Origin: Odoribacter sp. AF15-53
Lineage (GTDB): Bacteria > Bacteroidota > Bacteroidia > Bacteroidales > Marinifilaceae
Direction: 5' to 3'
Length of the DNA: 64,000 nt
Assembly: GCF_003479425.1 (NCBI RefSeq)
Contig: NZ_QUHC01000013.1
Coordinates: 10,820-74,819, forward strand
In this document: positions 33,211-43,652 of the stretch, piece by piece
How the letters are laid out: each line of letters begins with the position of its first letter
How positions within the stretch are numbered: the stretch's first letter is position 1
The notes under the pieces: model-generated
Told to the model about the DNA's origin: nothing
Seen by the model: only the letters and a program-made list of their open reading frames with translations
The model's database searches: none
Position numbers and translations under genes: made by a program

Positions 33211-36200
33211 ATGAGAAATGCAATTATTTATCTAACAATGCTGATACAATTATCTAGCTTTTTCATCGGTTGTGGTAAAGATAATGGAACTGATGATCCC
33301 AACAATCCAAATGGGAATGGAGGGGAACAAACAACATTAACAATCTCTCCAAATGAATTAACATTTAAATCGGAAGGAGAAGAGAAAACATTTTCTATCA
33401 CCTCCAATTTTGATTGGATTATTACAAACCCAAGTACATGGTGTAAAATTAATCCGACCCAAGGTAATGGAAACTCTACAATAACAACTATTGCTGATCC
33501 CAGTGACGAATACGATGATAGAAACTTCAATCTAACCATTAAAGCAGGAGAGACAACAAAAGTAATGACCGTCACCCAGAAGAAAAAAGATGCGATTATT
33601 CTAACCAAGGAAAAATATGACATTCCAACAGAAGGAGATAACATCACAGTTGAAGTTAAAAGTAACATTAGCTATTCCACCATTATCCCAGAGGAACACA
33701 ACGAATGGATCAAGCAAGTTGAGACAAAACAACTTGGGAGAGGGTTAGAAACAAAGAATCTTAATTTTGAAATTTCAGCAAATCCGACCACAGACAAAAG
33801 AGAAGGAATCATTATAATTAAAGACAATAGTAGCTCTTTAGCTGATACAATTCATGTTTACCAAGCACAAAAAAATGAATTGATTCTTACACAAGACACG
33901 TACAATGTTTCTTCGGAGGGAGAGAATATAAATGTTGAATTAAGGAGTAATGTCGATTATGAAGTGATCATTCCGGAGGATGTGAAAGATTGGGTTACTC
34001 GAATCACTGGCAGAAGTTCAAGGGTGGATAATCTTATATTCAACATTGAAGCAAATCCGACTTATGACAACCGTTCTGCAAAGGTGATTATCAAAGATAA
34101 AAATAGTGAACTTGCAGACACGCTTAACATCAACCAGACACAAGTCAACGCTATTATCTTGACACAAGAAAAATATGAAATTCCCTCTGAAGGGCAAAAT
34201 ATTAAAATTGAAGTCAAGAGTAACATTAAATACGACATTATCATTCCTGACAATGCAAAAGAATGGATCAAACAAATTCAATACAGAGCATTAATAACGA
34301 ATATTATCAATCTAAGCATATCCGAGAACACATCGTATGAACAAAGGGCTGCAGAAATTGTTGTAAAAGACAAGAATAGTAATTTATCAGATACTATACG
34401 GATTACCCAGAAACAAAACAACACGATTATACTAACACAAAAAAAATACGATATTCCAGCAGAAGGGCAACAAATATCTATTGAAATAAAGAGTAACATT
34501 GAATATGATATTTTGCTTTCTACCGATGCTGAAAAATGGGTAGAAAAAATTGATTTATCTAGGGCTTTAGCAACAAACACTCTAAATTATAACATATTAC
34601 CTAATACTACTTATAATGAGCGCAAAGCAGAAATTATTATAAAAGACAAGGGCAGTGATTTATCTGATACGGTGGAAATTATACAAAATCCGACGAGTGC
34701 TATTATTATAGAAAAAAAAGAATATAATATTTCTAGTAAAGGAGGAATTGTTAAAGTTGGAATTAAAAGCAACATAGATTATAATATTATTATTCCTTCC
34801 TCTGCAAAAACATGGATAACACAAATTGCATCCAAAAATCTCATAACAGATAGTTTAACATTTAATATATCTGAAAATTCAACTTATGAAAAACGTAAAG
34901 CCGAAATTATAATTCGTAAAGATGAATTAGTAGATACAATTACTATTTGTCAAGAGCAAAATGATGCTATTATTTTAGATACAAAAATTTACAATATACC
35001 AATGGAAGGTAAACAAATTTCAATCAAAATACAAAGTAATATAGATTTTGAGGTAATTATTGCTAAAGAATCTCAAAATTGGATAGAACAAATAGAGCTT
35101 TCCAAATCCCTTTCTCCTAGTATCTTAAATTTCAATATAAAACAAAATCCAAATTACACTGAAAGAAAAGGAGAAATAGTTATTAAAGATAAAAACAGTA
35201 ATTTATCAGATACAATTAAAATAATACAAGCACCGAGAAACGATGTTTTTATTGGAAACGTAAGATTCTTTTATGAACAAGATTTGATTAATTTCAAAGA
35301 AAAAGGATACAAGAAGATTGTAGGAGATGTTTATATAGCAACATCTGGCAATACTTTGCAAAAGCTTGACAATTTACTGACCGAAATCGACGGAAATTTA
35401 ACCCTCGATTGTGAATTAACTAACTTGGATGGATTATACGGACTAAAAAAAATCACAGGAGATTTAATAGTAAAAAAGGCAAATCTTGTGTCTTTTGCAG
35501 GATTAAGTAACTTAGAAACAATCGGGGGAAATTTTGAAATAAACACTTCTTCTAAATCTCCTTTAGATGCCTTAACATCATTCGAAGGACTGGATAAACT
35601 TAACTGTATCGGAGGTAATTTCGAAATAAATACATCTGCTGCAATAGGATCTTTAAATGCATTATCATCATTCAAAGGATTAGAGTGTCTAAAAAGAATT
35701 AATGGAAATTTTAAAGTTATAGCTTCTAGTATTTCCTTAAAAACCTTAACATCATTTGAAGGGTTGAGTCAACTAAATTACATCGGTGAAGACTTTGAAA
35801 TAAATGCTACGACTTCCTTAGAAACCTTAACATCATTCAAGGGATTAGAGAACTTAGAGGAAATTAATGGAAGTTTTAAATTAGTAACTTCAGGAAACTC
35901 TTCTTTAGAAGCTTTAGTCTCATTTGAAGGGTTAAGTAAATTAAAATGCATTGGCAAGGATTTTGAAATTAACGCTTCTATGGAACGAGGTTCTTCTTTA
36001 GAAGTCCTAACATCATTCAAAGGATTAGAAAACCTAGAAAAAATCAACGGAAATTTCAAAATAACAACTGATGCAAAAAATACTAAAACCAACACTTTTT
36101 TTCTAAATTCCTTGGGTTCATTTGAAGGACTAAATAAACTAAACTATATAGGTGGAGATTTTGAAATTAATGCTTCTACGAAGGACGGCTCTTCTCTAGA

Positions 36201-36978
36201 AGCCCTAACATCATTCAAAGGATTAGAAAACCTAGAAAAAATCAACGGAAATTTCAAAATCATAGCTTCTACTCACCCCGAATATAGATCTTCTTCCTTG
36301 AAAAACTTAAAATCATTCGAAGGGTTGAATCAATTAAATTACATAGGTGGAAACTTTGAAATAAATGCCTCATCTTTACTCTCATCTTCACCTTATAATT
36401 CCACATCTTGTTTAACTGCCCTAGCATCATTCAAGGGACTGGAAAACTTAGAAAAAATCGATGGTAATTTCAAAATAATTGAATACACTCGTTTTGCGTT
36501 AAAATCCTTCGCATCATTTGAAGGCTTAAACCAACTAAACTGTATTGGTGGAGAGTTCGAAGTTGTATGTTCCGATTTAAAAAATCTATCATTAAACAAT
36601 CTCATAACTATCGGAGGGGAAACAAGGATCAGCGCAACACTCGAAACTTTAGCCTTAAATAAATTAAACAATATCAATGGAGATCTTTATATTAATGGAG
36701 AAATGACCTCGCTTGACTTAATTAGCCTAACAACAATCACAGGAAATTTAACAATCACAAAGTGCCCCATGCTTAATAATATTGACGGCTTAACAAACCT
36801 TAGTACAGTAAAAAACATTTCAATTACAGACTGTCCCAAACTTTATGATTTCTGCGTACTAAAAAATATTGTCCAAAATAACAATAGCGACTTCTACACC
36901 ATTGGTAATGGATATAACCCAACGAAGTATCAATTATTAAATGGAGAATGCTCCAAACTACCAGAAACAACCAAGTAA
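33211..36978 (+). CDS. Giant BACON/leucine-rich-repeat surface lipoprotein
   Basis: 1255 aa. A lipobox (FFIGCGKDN) follows the signal. A glycine/asparagine linker leads into seven BACON-type domains (about residues 45-680), each opening with a variant of AIILTQEKYDIPSEGQNI and closing before LSDTIRITQ. The C-terminal part has about 13 leucine-rich units of two alternating types: SFKGLENLEKINGNFKI and SFEGLNQLNYIGGNFEI. BACON domains bind carbohydrate or mucin and LRR arrays bind proteins, so it is probably a surface adhesin. It starts 10 bp after the HEPN gene. Strong internal repetition invites recombination and length variation. Confidence 0.85.
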   Translation: MRNAIIYLTMLIQLSSFFIGCGKDNGTDDPNNPNGNGGEQTTLTISPNELTFKSEGEEKTFSITSNFDWIITNPSTWCKINPTQGNGNSTITTIADPSDEYDDRNFNLTIKAGETTKVMTVTQKKKDAIILTKEKYDIPTEGDNITVEVKSNISYSTIIPEEHNEWIKQVETKQLGRGLETKNLNFEISANPTTDKREGIIIIKDNSSSLADTIHVYQAQKNELILTQDTYNVSSEGENINVELRSNVDYEVIIPEDVKDWVTRITGRSSRVDNLIFNIEANPTYDNRSAKVIIKDKNSELADTLNINQTQVNAIILTQEKYEIPSEGQNIKIEVKSNIKYDIIIPDNAKEWIKQIQYRALITNIINLSISENTSYEQRAAEIVVKDKNSNLSDTIRITQKQNNTIILTQKKYDIPAEGQQISIEIKSNIEYDILLSTDAEKWVEKIDLSRALATNTLNYNILPNTTYNERKAEIIIKDKGSDLSDTVEIIQNPTSAIIIEKKEYNISSKGGIVKVGIKSNIDYNIIIPSSAKTWITQIASKNLITDSLTFNISENSTYEKRKAEIIIRKDELVDTITICQEQNDAIILDTKIYNIPMEGKQISIKIQSNIDFEVIIAKESQNWIEQIELSKSLSPSILNFNIKQNPNYTERKGEIVIKDKNSNLSDTIKIIQAPRNDVFIGNVRFFYEQDLINFKEKGYKKIVGDVYIATSGNTLQKLDNLLTEIDGNLTLDCELTNLDGLYGLKKITGDLIVKKANLVSFAGLSNLETIGGNFEINTSSKSPLDALTSFEGLDKLNCIGGNFEINTSAAIGSLNALSSFKGLECLKRINGNFKVIASSISLKTLTSFEGLSQLNYIGEDFEINATTSLETLTSFKGLENLEEINGSFKLVTSGNSSLEALVSFEGLSKLKCIGKDFEINASMERGSSLEVLTSFKGLENLEKINGNFKITTDAKNTKTNTFFLNSLGSFEGLNKLNYIGGDFEINASTKDGSSLEALTSFKGLENLEKINGNFKIIASTHPEYRSSSLKNLKSFEGLNQLNYIGGNFEINASSLLSSSPYNSTSCLTALASFKGLENLEKIDGNFKIIEYTRFALKSFASFEGLNQLNCIGGEFEVVCSDLKNLSLNNLITIGGETRISATLETLALNKLNNINGDLYINGEMTSLDLISLTTITGNLTITKCPMLNNIDGLTNLSTVKNISITDCPKLYDFCVLKNIVQNNNSDFYTIGNGYNPTKYQLLNGECSKLPETTK

Positions 36979-36991
36979 CTAACAATTAAAC

Positions 36992-37032
36992 GATCAACTT
37001 CATCGCTATACACAACAACGATGAAGTTGATC
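36992..37032. terminator. Perfect 14-bp hairpin after the BACON/LRR gene
   Basis: GATCAACTTCATCG (36992-37005) and CGATGAAGTTGATC (37019-37032) pair perfectly with a 13-nt loop. No long T-run follows on either strand, so it may be a weak terminator or an mRNA-stabilising hairpin between the lipoprotein and nuclease-like genes. Confidence 0.6.
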
Positions 37033-37055
37033 ATACATTAATAAAAAATATAATT

Positions 37056-37580
37056 ATGAAATACACCGATTTTGTCAAACTAACAAGTACAGCAGTACTG
37101 GAACTGCAAATAGAAAAAGGAAATAACATATCAGAAAAAGATATTCAAGAAAGAATAATATCAATATACAATAGCGAACACCATAGAACATATTTACTTA
37201 AAAAGGAATGTTATAATAAAACTGATATAGTTATATACAGGAAAAAACAAAATGAAGAAAACATCCATTCCATCTACGAGTTAAAAACATACTTCAAAGA
37301 TTTTGAAGAAATTGGAATGGATAAAATCAGACGAGATTTTGTGAAATTATACAATAGAAGACAAATAAATAGCAACATAAAGGCTTATTTTCTAATGATT
37401 AGTACTTATGAGCATCTTGAATATTACTCAAAACATAACAATGGAAAAAATGCAATTGATCCTCTTTACAAAAACAAAAAGGCATCAACATTAAACACTA
37501 GAAATAAAAACATTACATTCATTCCCAGAAAAGAATATGAAGGAGAACAATTCCGCATTTCTATCTGGGAAATACTTTGA
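37056..37580 (+). CDS. PD-(D/E)XK nuclease-like protein
   Basis: 174 aa. The core reads TDIVIYRKKQNEENIHSIYELKTYF, which fits D-(x)n-E-x-K of the PD-(D/E)XK restriction-endonuclease-like fold: Asp near residue 59, then E-L-K. The helix before it and the following helix (IGMDKIRRDFVKLYN) are consistent with the fold. No target-recognition domain or methylase is nearby. It lies 77 bp after the BACON/LRR gene and is the last gene of element A. A short ACATCG/CGATGT hairpin with TTTTTT follows it. A nuclease role is inferred. Confidence 0.55.
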   Translation: MKYTDFVKLTSTAVLELQIEKGNNISEKDIQERIISIYNSEHHRTYLLKKECYNKTDIVIYRKKQNEENIHSIYELKTYFKDFEEIGMDKIRRDFVKLYNRRQINSNIKAYFLMISTYEHLEYYSKHNNGKNAIDPLYKNKKASTLNTRNKNITFIPRKEYEGEQFRISIWEIL

Positions 37581-37810
37581 ACATCGAAAATAAAAATATT
37601 GATTCTCCCTCATCATAATTCAGACGATGTTTTTTCAATAAAACGCAAAAAACAAGAACTAACACCAACACAAACTAAATCTCTATCACCAACACTTCAA
37701 ACAATAATATATCTTTTATATAAAATTCAAATTCAACCACACACAACAAAAAGATACTAGATAATTTATAAAACAATAACTTATGAACAACACTAGCTAA
37801 ATTTTCACCA

Positions 37811-37862
37811 CCTACACTTCGATCTGTTATTATATAGAAAATAAATATCTTCGAAGTGTTGA
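37811..37862. repeat. Second AT-centred inverted repeat of element A
   Basis: CCTACACTTCGA (37811-37822) pairs with TCGAAGTGTTGA (37851-37862, one mismatch) around TTATTATATAG. Layout and core match the repeat at 31372-31440, and a half copy (CCAACACTTCAAACAATAATA) lies near 37691. The gap 37581-38078 contains no gene. Confidence 0.55.
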
Positions 37863-38078
37863 GGATAAGATAATCAGTAGAATATCATTTTTACTTGTTA
37901 TCTTATGAATTTCATTAGAAATTTCTCTTTACACTAGAGAGAAACAACTAATACAGACAATTTAAGTTTAATAATAATCTGACATATTGGCATATTGATA
38001 ATTTTAAACACCCACTTTCTCACCCATATAAAAATAAAAATGATTATATCACATAAAACAACTATAAATCAAATAGTT

Positions 38079-38253
<175 letters not shown>

Positions 38254-38382
38254 GATAGTGTTTCAAAAACTGTGTATACTCCTTCTTTTTTCATGTTTGC
38301 AAAAGAATATCTAGTTCAGGAAAGAACATCAGACCAATCATTCACATGTACAAAGGTTCTTGTTGAATAGGATACCACAACA

Positions 38383-40608
38383 TTATTTTACCAAAGAAAT
38401 TGCTTCTAGTAGTAAATAGTCAATATTACTATCCCCCATTCTTTTACACATAAGAATAGTTTTATCTAGCAACACTCCCCTCCTTTGCATAACTTCACCA
38501 TTGGGATAGAATATACCATTACCTGTAAAAATCATGCTTATATTTCCGGGCAAAGGTAAAAAGGTAATACTACCATTTGCTCCTGCAGTTTGGGAGCCAA
38601 TAATTGTGCTATTGGGAAGTTGTTTTAAGGCCATTGCAATAAATTCCGATTGACTTATCGTATTATTATCTACTAGCACGATCACTTTCCCTTTATAGTA
38701 ATCGGGATTGTCTTTTCCGATAACATATTCCTTTTGAAAAGTAAATGTGCCAGGATTCTTAATTTCCAATCGAGTTTCTTTAGCGAATAAACGAGGCCTG
38801 GGAAATAAATAGTTGCCTAATACATTACGAACTGTATCTTTGGGATAACAACGGAGGTCTATTATTAACCCCTTTGTATATTTGATTTTGCTATATATTG
38901 CAGGGATGTCCTCTTTAGACAATTCCGCTAAATAAATATACGCGATACTATCTGATACAAATTTGAATCCTTTCCCGGCTGTTTTTAGGGATGGTCTGTA
39001 ATTTTTATCAAAAGAATTTACATCAATATTCAATTCCAATTTTTGTCCGTTTCTTAAAACAGTTAGTTGTATTGTATCTGTTGCACTTGTCAATAAAGGA
39101 TATATTCTATTTAGTGCATATCCAGGCGTGGAAAATGAAAAGTAATTACTTTTTTCCTTAATAATGCGATCTATATTTACTCCATTTACTTTTTTAATAA
39201 TATCTCCAACTTTCAATTTTGATTTCTCCCATGTTTCATTATTAAAACTACGAACAACCGCTTGTCTTTTTTGGAGAATTACATTTGCTGGAATAATATT
39301 AGCAGGATATAATGATGACGTGTAAATTAATGGATAGCCATTAAACGATACTGCCGCATGGGAGTCATTCAAACAGTTTGTTAATTCCATCAATACGAAT
39401 TGGATGTCCATTTCTGTATCGGCCTTCATTATTCTTGGCAAGAAATCATGTAATACGGTATGCCAATCCGAATCCATAAGATCTCGATAGGGGTAACAAT
39501 ATTGAATTGCATTCCATAATCGGAACAATGCTAAAACACGGAAACCGATATCTTCAGCAAGGTTGGCCTCTGGAAATGCATTCTCGTTGCTAAACGATAG
39601 ATTTCCGGCGTATTCATTAAAACTCACGTATTTATTGCGATGAACTCTTTCTATATCATAAATTAATCCTGTTATTTTTTGTTGGAGTTCATTCGCAAAT
39701 TGAGAATTCTTTAGCCATTTCCAATCGGGTTTTAATTGTACCAGACTATCCCCTTGGTTGTTTGCAGGAGACAAAGTACTCACGTCACCGATACGATTTA
39801 TCCATTGAATAAAGATATTATTCAGTTCTTTTCTATCTGCATCAATGCACAATGGTATATATTTGAATAATTCTTGATCCCAATCAATTTCCCCTTGGGC
39901 GATTTTAGGATGATAGTACTTTAAAAATCCCCAAATCTTGCATAATGACTCTAGGTTTAGTAATTGTTTTTTGGATAAAGACGAATTCATTTTCACGCCC
40001 GACTGTATGCAATTTATCTCGGAAGGTAACTTCGGATACGTAACTCTCACTTTATTTGATACGGGATTATTATCTATTTTAATGGACAAGTTATCAAACC
40101 AAATTTGTCCACCTTCGCCTTGAATTTGTAAATCAATAATAAGATACTTGCCGGGGCGATATTTTACTTTATCTGAATAGAATCTCCATCCAGAACTACC
40201 TGTTGCTTTCAAGTGTACGGAGGGGTGATGATTACTAGCGAGGAAGTCCGAATAATATAGCGACATTGTAATATCACAATCTTTCACAGCATCACACTTA
40301 ATCCATCCACCAAAATACAAAGAATCCCCCTTGATATTGTTGGTCGGAATATAATACTGTATTCTTCCGTTTCCACTATTTACCGTATATAAAAGAGATT
40401 TCTCCCCCTCAAAAAAGACATTTGTATCTATTTTGAAATCTCCACATTTTACATTCCAATGATTTTCCCACTGATCCAAAGAAATATCAGCGTCATAAAA
40501 TAATATATTTTCAAAGGTAAGGTTTTCATCCAAACGATTTAATACATTTTGGGCACAAACCGGAAATGATAAAACGATCAATACTAGTAAACATTTAATT
40601 TTATTCAT
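38383..40608 (-). CDS. S41 family peptidase in the lanthipeptide cluster
   Basis: 741 aa with a signal peptide (ending at VCAQNV). The N-terminal part is a beta-sandwich resembling a carbohydrate-binding module (about 30-200). The middle has a PDZ-like segment (SKLKVGDIIKKVNGVNI), and the C-terminal S41 catalytic core contains KGLIIDLRCYP and VDNNTISQSEFIAMALKQL with the presumed nucleophilic Ser, then GSQTAGANGS. It is exported and probably cleaves a protein or peptide outside the cytoplasm. The start codon overlaps the stop of the preceding LanB fragment (ATGA), so it is translated from the lanthipeptide mRNA. A role in maturation, immunity or leader cleavage is inference. Confidence 0.82.
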   Translation of the reverse strand: MNKIKCLLVLIVLSFPVCAQNVLNRLDENLTFENILFYDADISLDQWENHWNVKCGDFKIDTNVFFEGEKSLLYTVNSGNGRIQYYIPTNNIKGDSLYFGGWIKCDAVKDCDITMSLYYSDFLASNHHPSVHLKATGSSGWRFYSDKVKYRPGKYLIIDLQIQGEGGQIWFDNLSIKIDNNPVSNKVRVTYPKLPSEINCIQSGVKMNSSLSKKQLLNLESLCKIWGFLKYYHPKIAQGEIDWDQELFKYIPLCIDADRKELNNIFIQWINRIGDVSTLSPANNQGDSLVQLKPDWKWLKNSQFANELQQKITGLIYDIERVHRNKYVSFNEYAGNLSFSNENAFPEANLAEDIGFRVLALFRLWNAIQYCYPYRDLMDSDWHTVLHDFLPRIMKADTEMDIQFVLMELTNCLNDSHAAVSFNGYPLIYTSSLYPANIIPANVILQKRQAVVRSFNNETWEKSKLKVGDIIKKVNGVNIDRIIKEKSNYFSFSTPGYALNRIYPLLTSATDTIQLTVLRNGQKLELNIDVNSFDKNYRPSLKTAGKGFKFVSDSIAYIYLAELSKEDIPAIYSKIKYTKGLIIDLRCYPKDTVRNVLGNYLFPRPRLFAKETRLEIKNPGTFTFQKEYVIGKDNPDYYKGKVIVLVDNNTISQSEFIAMALKQLPNSTIIGSQTAGANGSITFLPLPGNISMIFTGNGIFYPNGEVMQRRGVLLDKTILMCKRMGDSNIDYLLLEAISLVK

Positions 40609-41447
40609 CGCGCTAATTTTGAATTATACAATCTATATACAAAATCATAAATAACAAGCTCGTATATTCTGTTCTTTGACTTAAAAAGTCTATTTAAACA
40701 CATGTGGATGATACTTGACATCACATCAGGAGAGAGTTGTTTGCCTAACCGGGTAGAAATTTCTCGTAATTCTTTTTTTCTCGTATTAAGGATATCATGG
40801 TAAGAACTACTCTCACTACAAGTATTAGATAGAAATTGATTTATCAAATTTTTATTCAAGCGATATTTATCATCTAATTGTTTTTTATAAGTGTGATTTG
40901 TGAAATCGAACTCTGTTTTATAAGAATCTGAACAATATTTCATTATATTTCTTTTTTCCAGAATTGAATACCCGAAACAATCTAAAACATCATCAATTAG
41001 AGGAATTGCTAATAACCATCGATCTTGATCTGGATTTTTTGCTTCAGGTAACAATCGTAAAAGTAAAATAATACATTCACTATCTACACTGAAAACTCTT
41101 TCAATATATTGTATCGTATCTTCACCTCCATATCTTTCAATCTCTCTTTTATATGTATCATACTGTAAATTCCAAACAATATTCTCTTTCATTAGTGGAT
41201 ACAATATATGATATAGTTCCGATATGAGTACAGGAAGACAAGACGTATCAATCATTTTTATTCTTACTCGAAAATGAAAATCTGGATCTGAATATCTTAT
41301 AAAGAAAAATTCAGATACATATCCTTTCTTTTTCAGTTGTATGACTATAGGATAAATATCTTTGATTAAAAGGTCTTCCCCGACTTTTATTCCTGTATAT
41401 ATTTTAAGATACAACCATTTGCTGCCTAATAAATAAAATCTATCCAT
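40605..41447 (-). CDS. Split LanB, C-terminal elimination domain (thiopeptide-type bacteriocin biosynthesis protein)
   Basis: 280 aa, corresponding to the SpaB_C/elimination domain of class I lanthipeptide dehydratases. Characteristic parts: WLYLKIYTG near the start, FFIRYSDPDFHFRVRIK in the first 100 residues, then YDTYKREIERYGG. In full-length LanB this domain removes glutamate from glutamylated Ser/Thr to give dehydroalanine or dehydrobutyrine. Here it is a separate gene 5 bp downstream of the glutamylation gene, as in other Bacteroidetes split systems such as pinensin. Cytosolic; acts on the 43.7-kb precursor peptide. Confidence 0.88.
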   Translation of the reverse strand: MDRFYLLGSKWLYLKIYTGIKVGEDLLIKDIYPIVIQLKKKGYVSEFFFIRYSDPDFHFRVRIKMIDTSCLPVLISELYHILYPLMKENIVWNLQYDTYKREIERYGGEDTIQYIERVFSVDSECIILLLRLLPEAKNPDQDRWLLAIPLIDDVLDCFGYSILEKRNIMKYCSDSYKTEFDFTNHTYKKQLDDKYRLNKNLINQFLSNTCSESSSYHDILNTRKKELREISTRLGKQLSPDVMSSIIHMCLNRLFKSKNRIYELVIYDFVYRLYNSKLAR

Positions 41448-41452
41448 AGTTA

Positions 41453-43606
41453 TTATGAACGGTAAAGAGTAAATACAAATTCATTTGTAAAGCATCCATT
41501 TTCAGCCTCGATAACAGCATCTTTCGGAGAGAAAACAAACTCCTCAAATCTCAACTCGGTTCGATTTCTACTTAGTGATAGCAATGTCTTTATACTAATC
41601 AATTTTTTAAAATCTATAAACAATTCATTATCTCCTTCTTGAATGACGATATATTGGGGTAATTTATTCTCTTTTCTAAATACACTTATGTTAGCCAACA
41701 ATTCATCATCGGACAAATGTATCATGCGTTTTAATTTTTCAGATTTTATAATCCATTTTTCCTTGAAAAGAATATGATTTTTATACATGATACGAGGGAA
41801 ATAGGAGTGGTCTTTAAAATAGTTTTCGAGGTCAAGATATAGTATTGTTTTTTTGTTTTGACCCTGTAAATCACAAAGGAAATAGTAGATAGGCATACTG
41901 TTATAGCTATAATTGTGAGAATTTGTAAGTCTTGGTATTATCCTTTTTTCTAAGCTTTTGGATTTAAGTATAACTTCTCCATCTGCAATTGAGATTGTAA
42001 TATCTGATAGTGGAATCTGGCATTCCCGTTTTACAGAAGGATTTGCAAGGTAAGGAATTTCATATTCTCGAATCGTCGGCCTGAATATCACGTTTCCAGT
42101 ACGAGCTTCCGGCAAATGTACTATTTCTGCGAAAATTGTATTTGGATTCAATTCCTTTTCCTTTTCTGCAATTTCTATTAGTAAAGATTTTATATCAGGG
42201 TTTAGATGTCCAAAACGCCCCAATAAATAACCCGCTGAGTGCCCTCCTATAGCTTTAATTAAAACCTGTTTGTTATTGTCAGTGTCAGATATTATGCTGC
42301 AAATAACAGAAAATGTATCTGGCATTGAATTCCAATCAATTTTGAAATCAGGAAAATCATTATCATCTAATTTTATGACATTGCATCTATTTTGTAAGGC
42401 ATTTTGATATTTGTTTACAAGTACTTTTTCCAAAGCAGTATATTCGCATAATTCCCGTTTCTTTATTTGTGAAAAATATAGATCATCGATTAATGAAGAA
42501 CTATCATTTGTTTCATGATTTACGGGATACCCAATTCCTACTTCGGTATCGAGTACAAAATTTAAATCCATTTCTTGGTCAGAATACCTCTCTGAAAATT
42601 TAGTGATAAATTCTGTAATATTATTTTTTGTCGGCAATGAGGTTAGTTTATTTAAGAATGAGATTACGGCATATATTTCTTCAGTGATAGAATTTGAGAT
42701 TTTAGCTTCTATTGTCGGTTTGAATAGATCTGTTTGAAATAAATATTTCGGGATGAACTCTGGGGTAATCTGTTCTATTATTTCTTTAATATTTTTATAA
42801 TATGAAATCTTATTACAATCATTAGTAGCATCGATCTTTTTCAATAGAATTTGTATTTCATCAATAATACTTACAAACCGATTCGCCTCTTTAATATTCA
42901 ATAATTTATTCTTTAAAATCTCTAGCGGATCATCACCTGTTACAGATATATCTAATTCGCTTTTTATTAATTGAGAAGAAATCATATCCTTGATAAACTC
43001 AATAGATTCCTCGTAAGTGAATCCTTCTTTGGTAATAACCTGTATTAATTCAGAGAATTTCACGCCATTTTTAGAATAATCTAGTACTAAGGATATATAT
43101 TTCTCCTTTTCAACACTAACAATTTGATGAATTCTTTTTTTATTAAAATTAAAATATTCAATATACCGATATTCTTTTTCTATTTCATATAAACTGTTAT
43201 TGGGATAAAAGGTTAATTGAAATAATATATGCTCCTGCTTTTCTATACATTGAATCAATTCATATATATAAAGCATGTCAAGCCTGGTAATTCGTTGATA
43301 ATTGTTTACGGGAACTAATTGTATATGCGTGTGTGTGCCATTTATACTTCCGATTGAACAACCAGCAAATAAGCCAAAAGGTGTGGGCCTTGTTCTTGTG
43401 CGAGAACAATATTTTTCCAGAGAAATATCTATTTTTTCTTCGGTTTTCTTCTTTAAAACTTCTTGAAATAAATCCGGTGAAGCAATATAAAGTCCTTCCA
43501 GGAATACATCTTCTAAATGATCTTTATTGAAACAAAAATTATATGGATACAGTGGTGTCCTAAAAAACACGGAAGGGAAAAAAGAATATTCTCTCAACTT
43601 TTTCAT
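41453..43606 (-). CDS. Split LanB, N-terminal glutamylation domain (lantibiotic dehydratase)
   Basis: 717 aa matching the Lant_dehydr_N family, which transfers glutamate from Glu-tRNA to Ser/Thr of the precursor. Typical landmarks are RTPLYPYNFCF and EKYCSRTRTRPTPFGLFAGCSIG near the N-terminus, and later NVIFRPTIREYEIPYL and FRKENKLPQYIVIQEGDNELFIDF. The leader-binding (RRE-like) part should lie in this protein. It lies downstream of the precursor gene, separated by a perfect hairpin, and just upstream of the elimination-domain gene. Confidence 0.88.
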   Translation of the reverse strand: MKKLREYSFFPSVFFRTPLYPYNFCFNKDHLEDVFLEGLYIASPDLFQEVLKKKTEEKIDISLEKYCSRTRTRPTPFGLFAGCSIGSINGTHTHIQLVPVNNYQRITRLDMLYIYELIQCIEKQEHILFQLTFYPNNSLYEIEKEYRYIEYFNFNKKRIHQIVSVEKEKYISLVLDYSKNGVKFSELIQVITKEGFTYEESIEFIKDMISSQLIKSELDISVTGDDPLEILKNKLLNIKEANRFVSIIDEIQILLKKIDATNDCNKISYYKNIKEIIEQITPEFIPKYLFQTDLFKPTIEAKISNSITEEIYAVISFLNKLTSLPTKNNITEFITKFSERYSDQEMDLNFVLDTEVGIGYPVNHETNDSSSLIDDLYFSQIKKRELCEYTALEKVLVNKYQNALQNRCNVIKLDDNDFPDFKIDWNSMPDTFSVICSIISDTDNNKQVLIKAIGGHSAGYLLGRFGHLNPDIKSLLIEIAEKEKELNPNTIFAEIVHLPEARTGNVIFRPTIREYEIPYLANPSVKRECQIPLSDITISIADGEVILKSKSLEKRIIPRLTNSHNYSYNSMPIYYFLCDLQGQNKKTILYLDLENYFKDHSYFPRIMYKNHILFKEKWIIKSEKLKRMIHLSDDELLANISVFRKENKLPQYIVIQEGDNELFIDFKKLISIKTLLSLSRNRTELRFEEFVFSPKDAVIEAENGCFTNEFVFTLYRS

Positions 43607-43652
43607 GCTATAAAAACATTATTTGGAAATTAGTTTTCTGTAACTAAAATGA

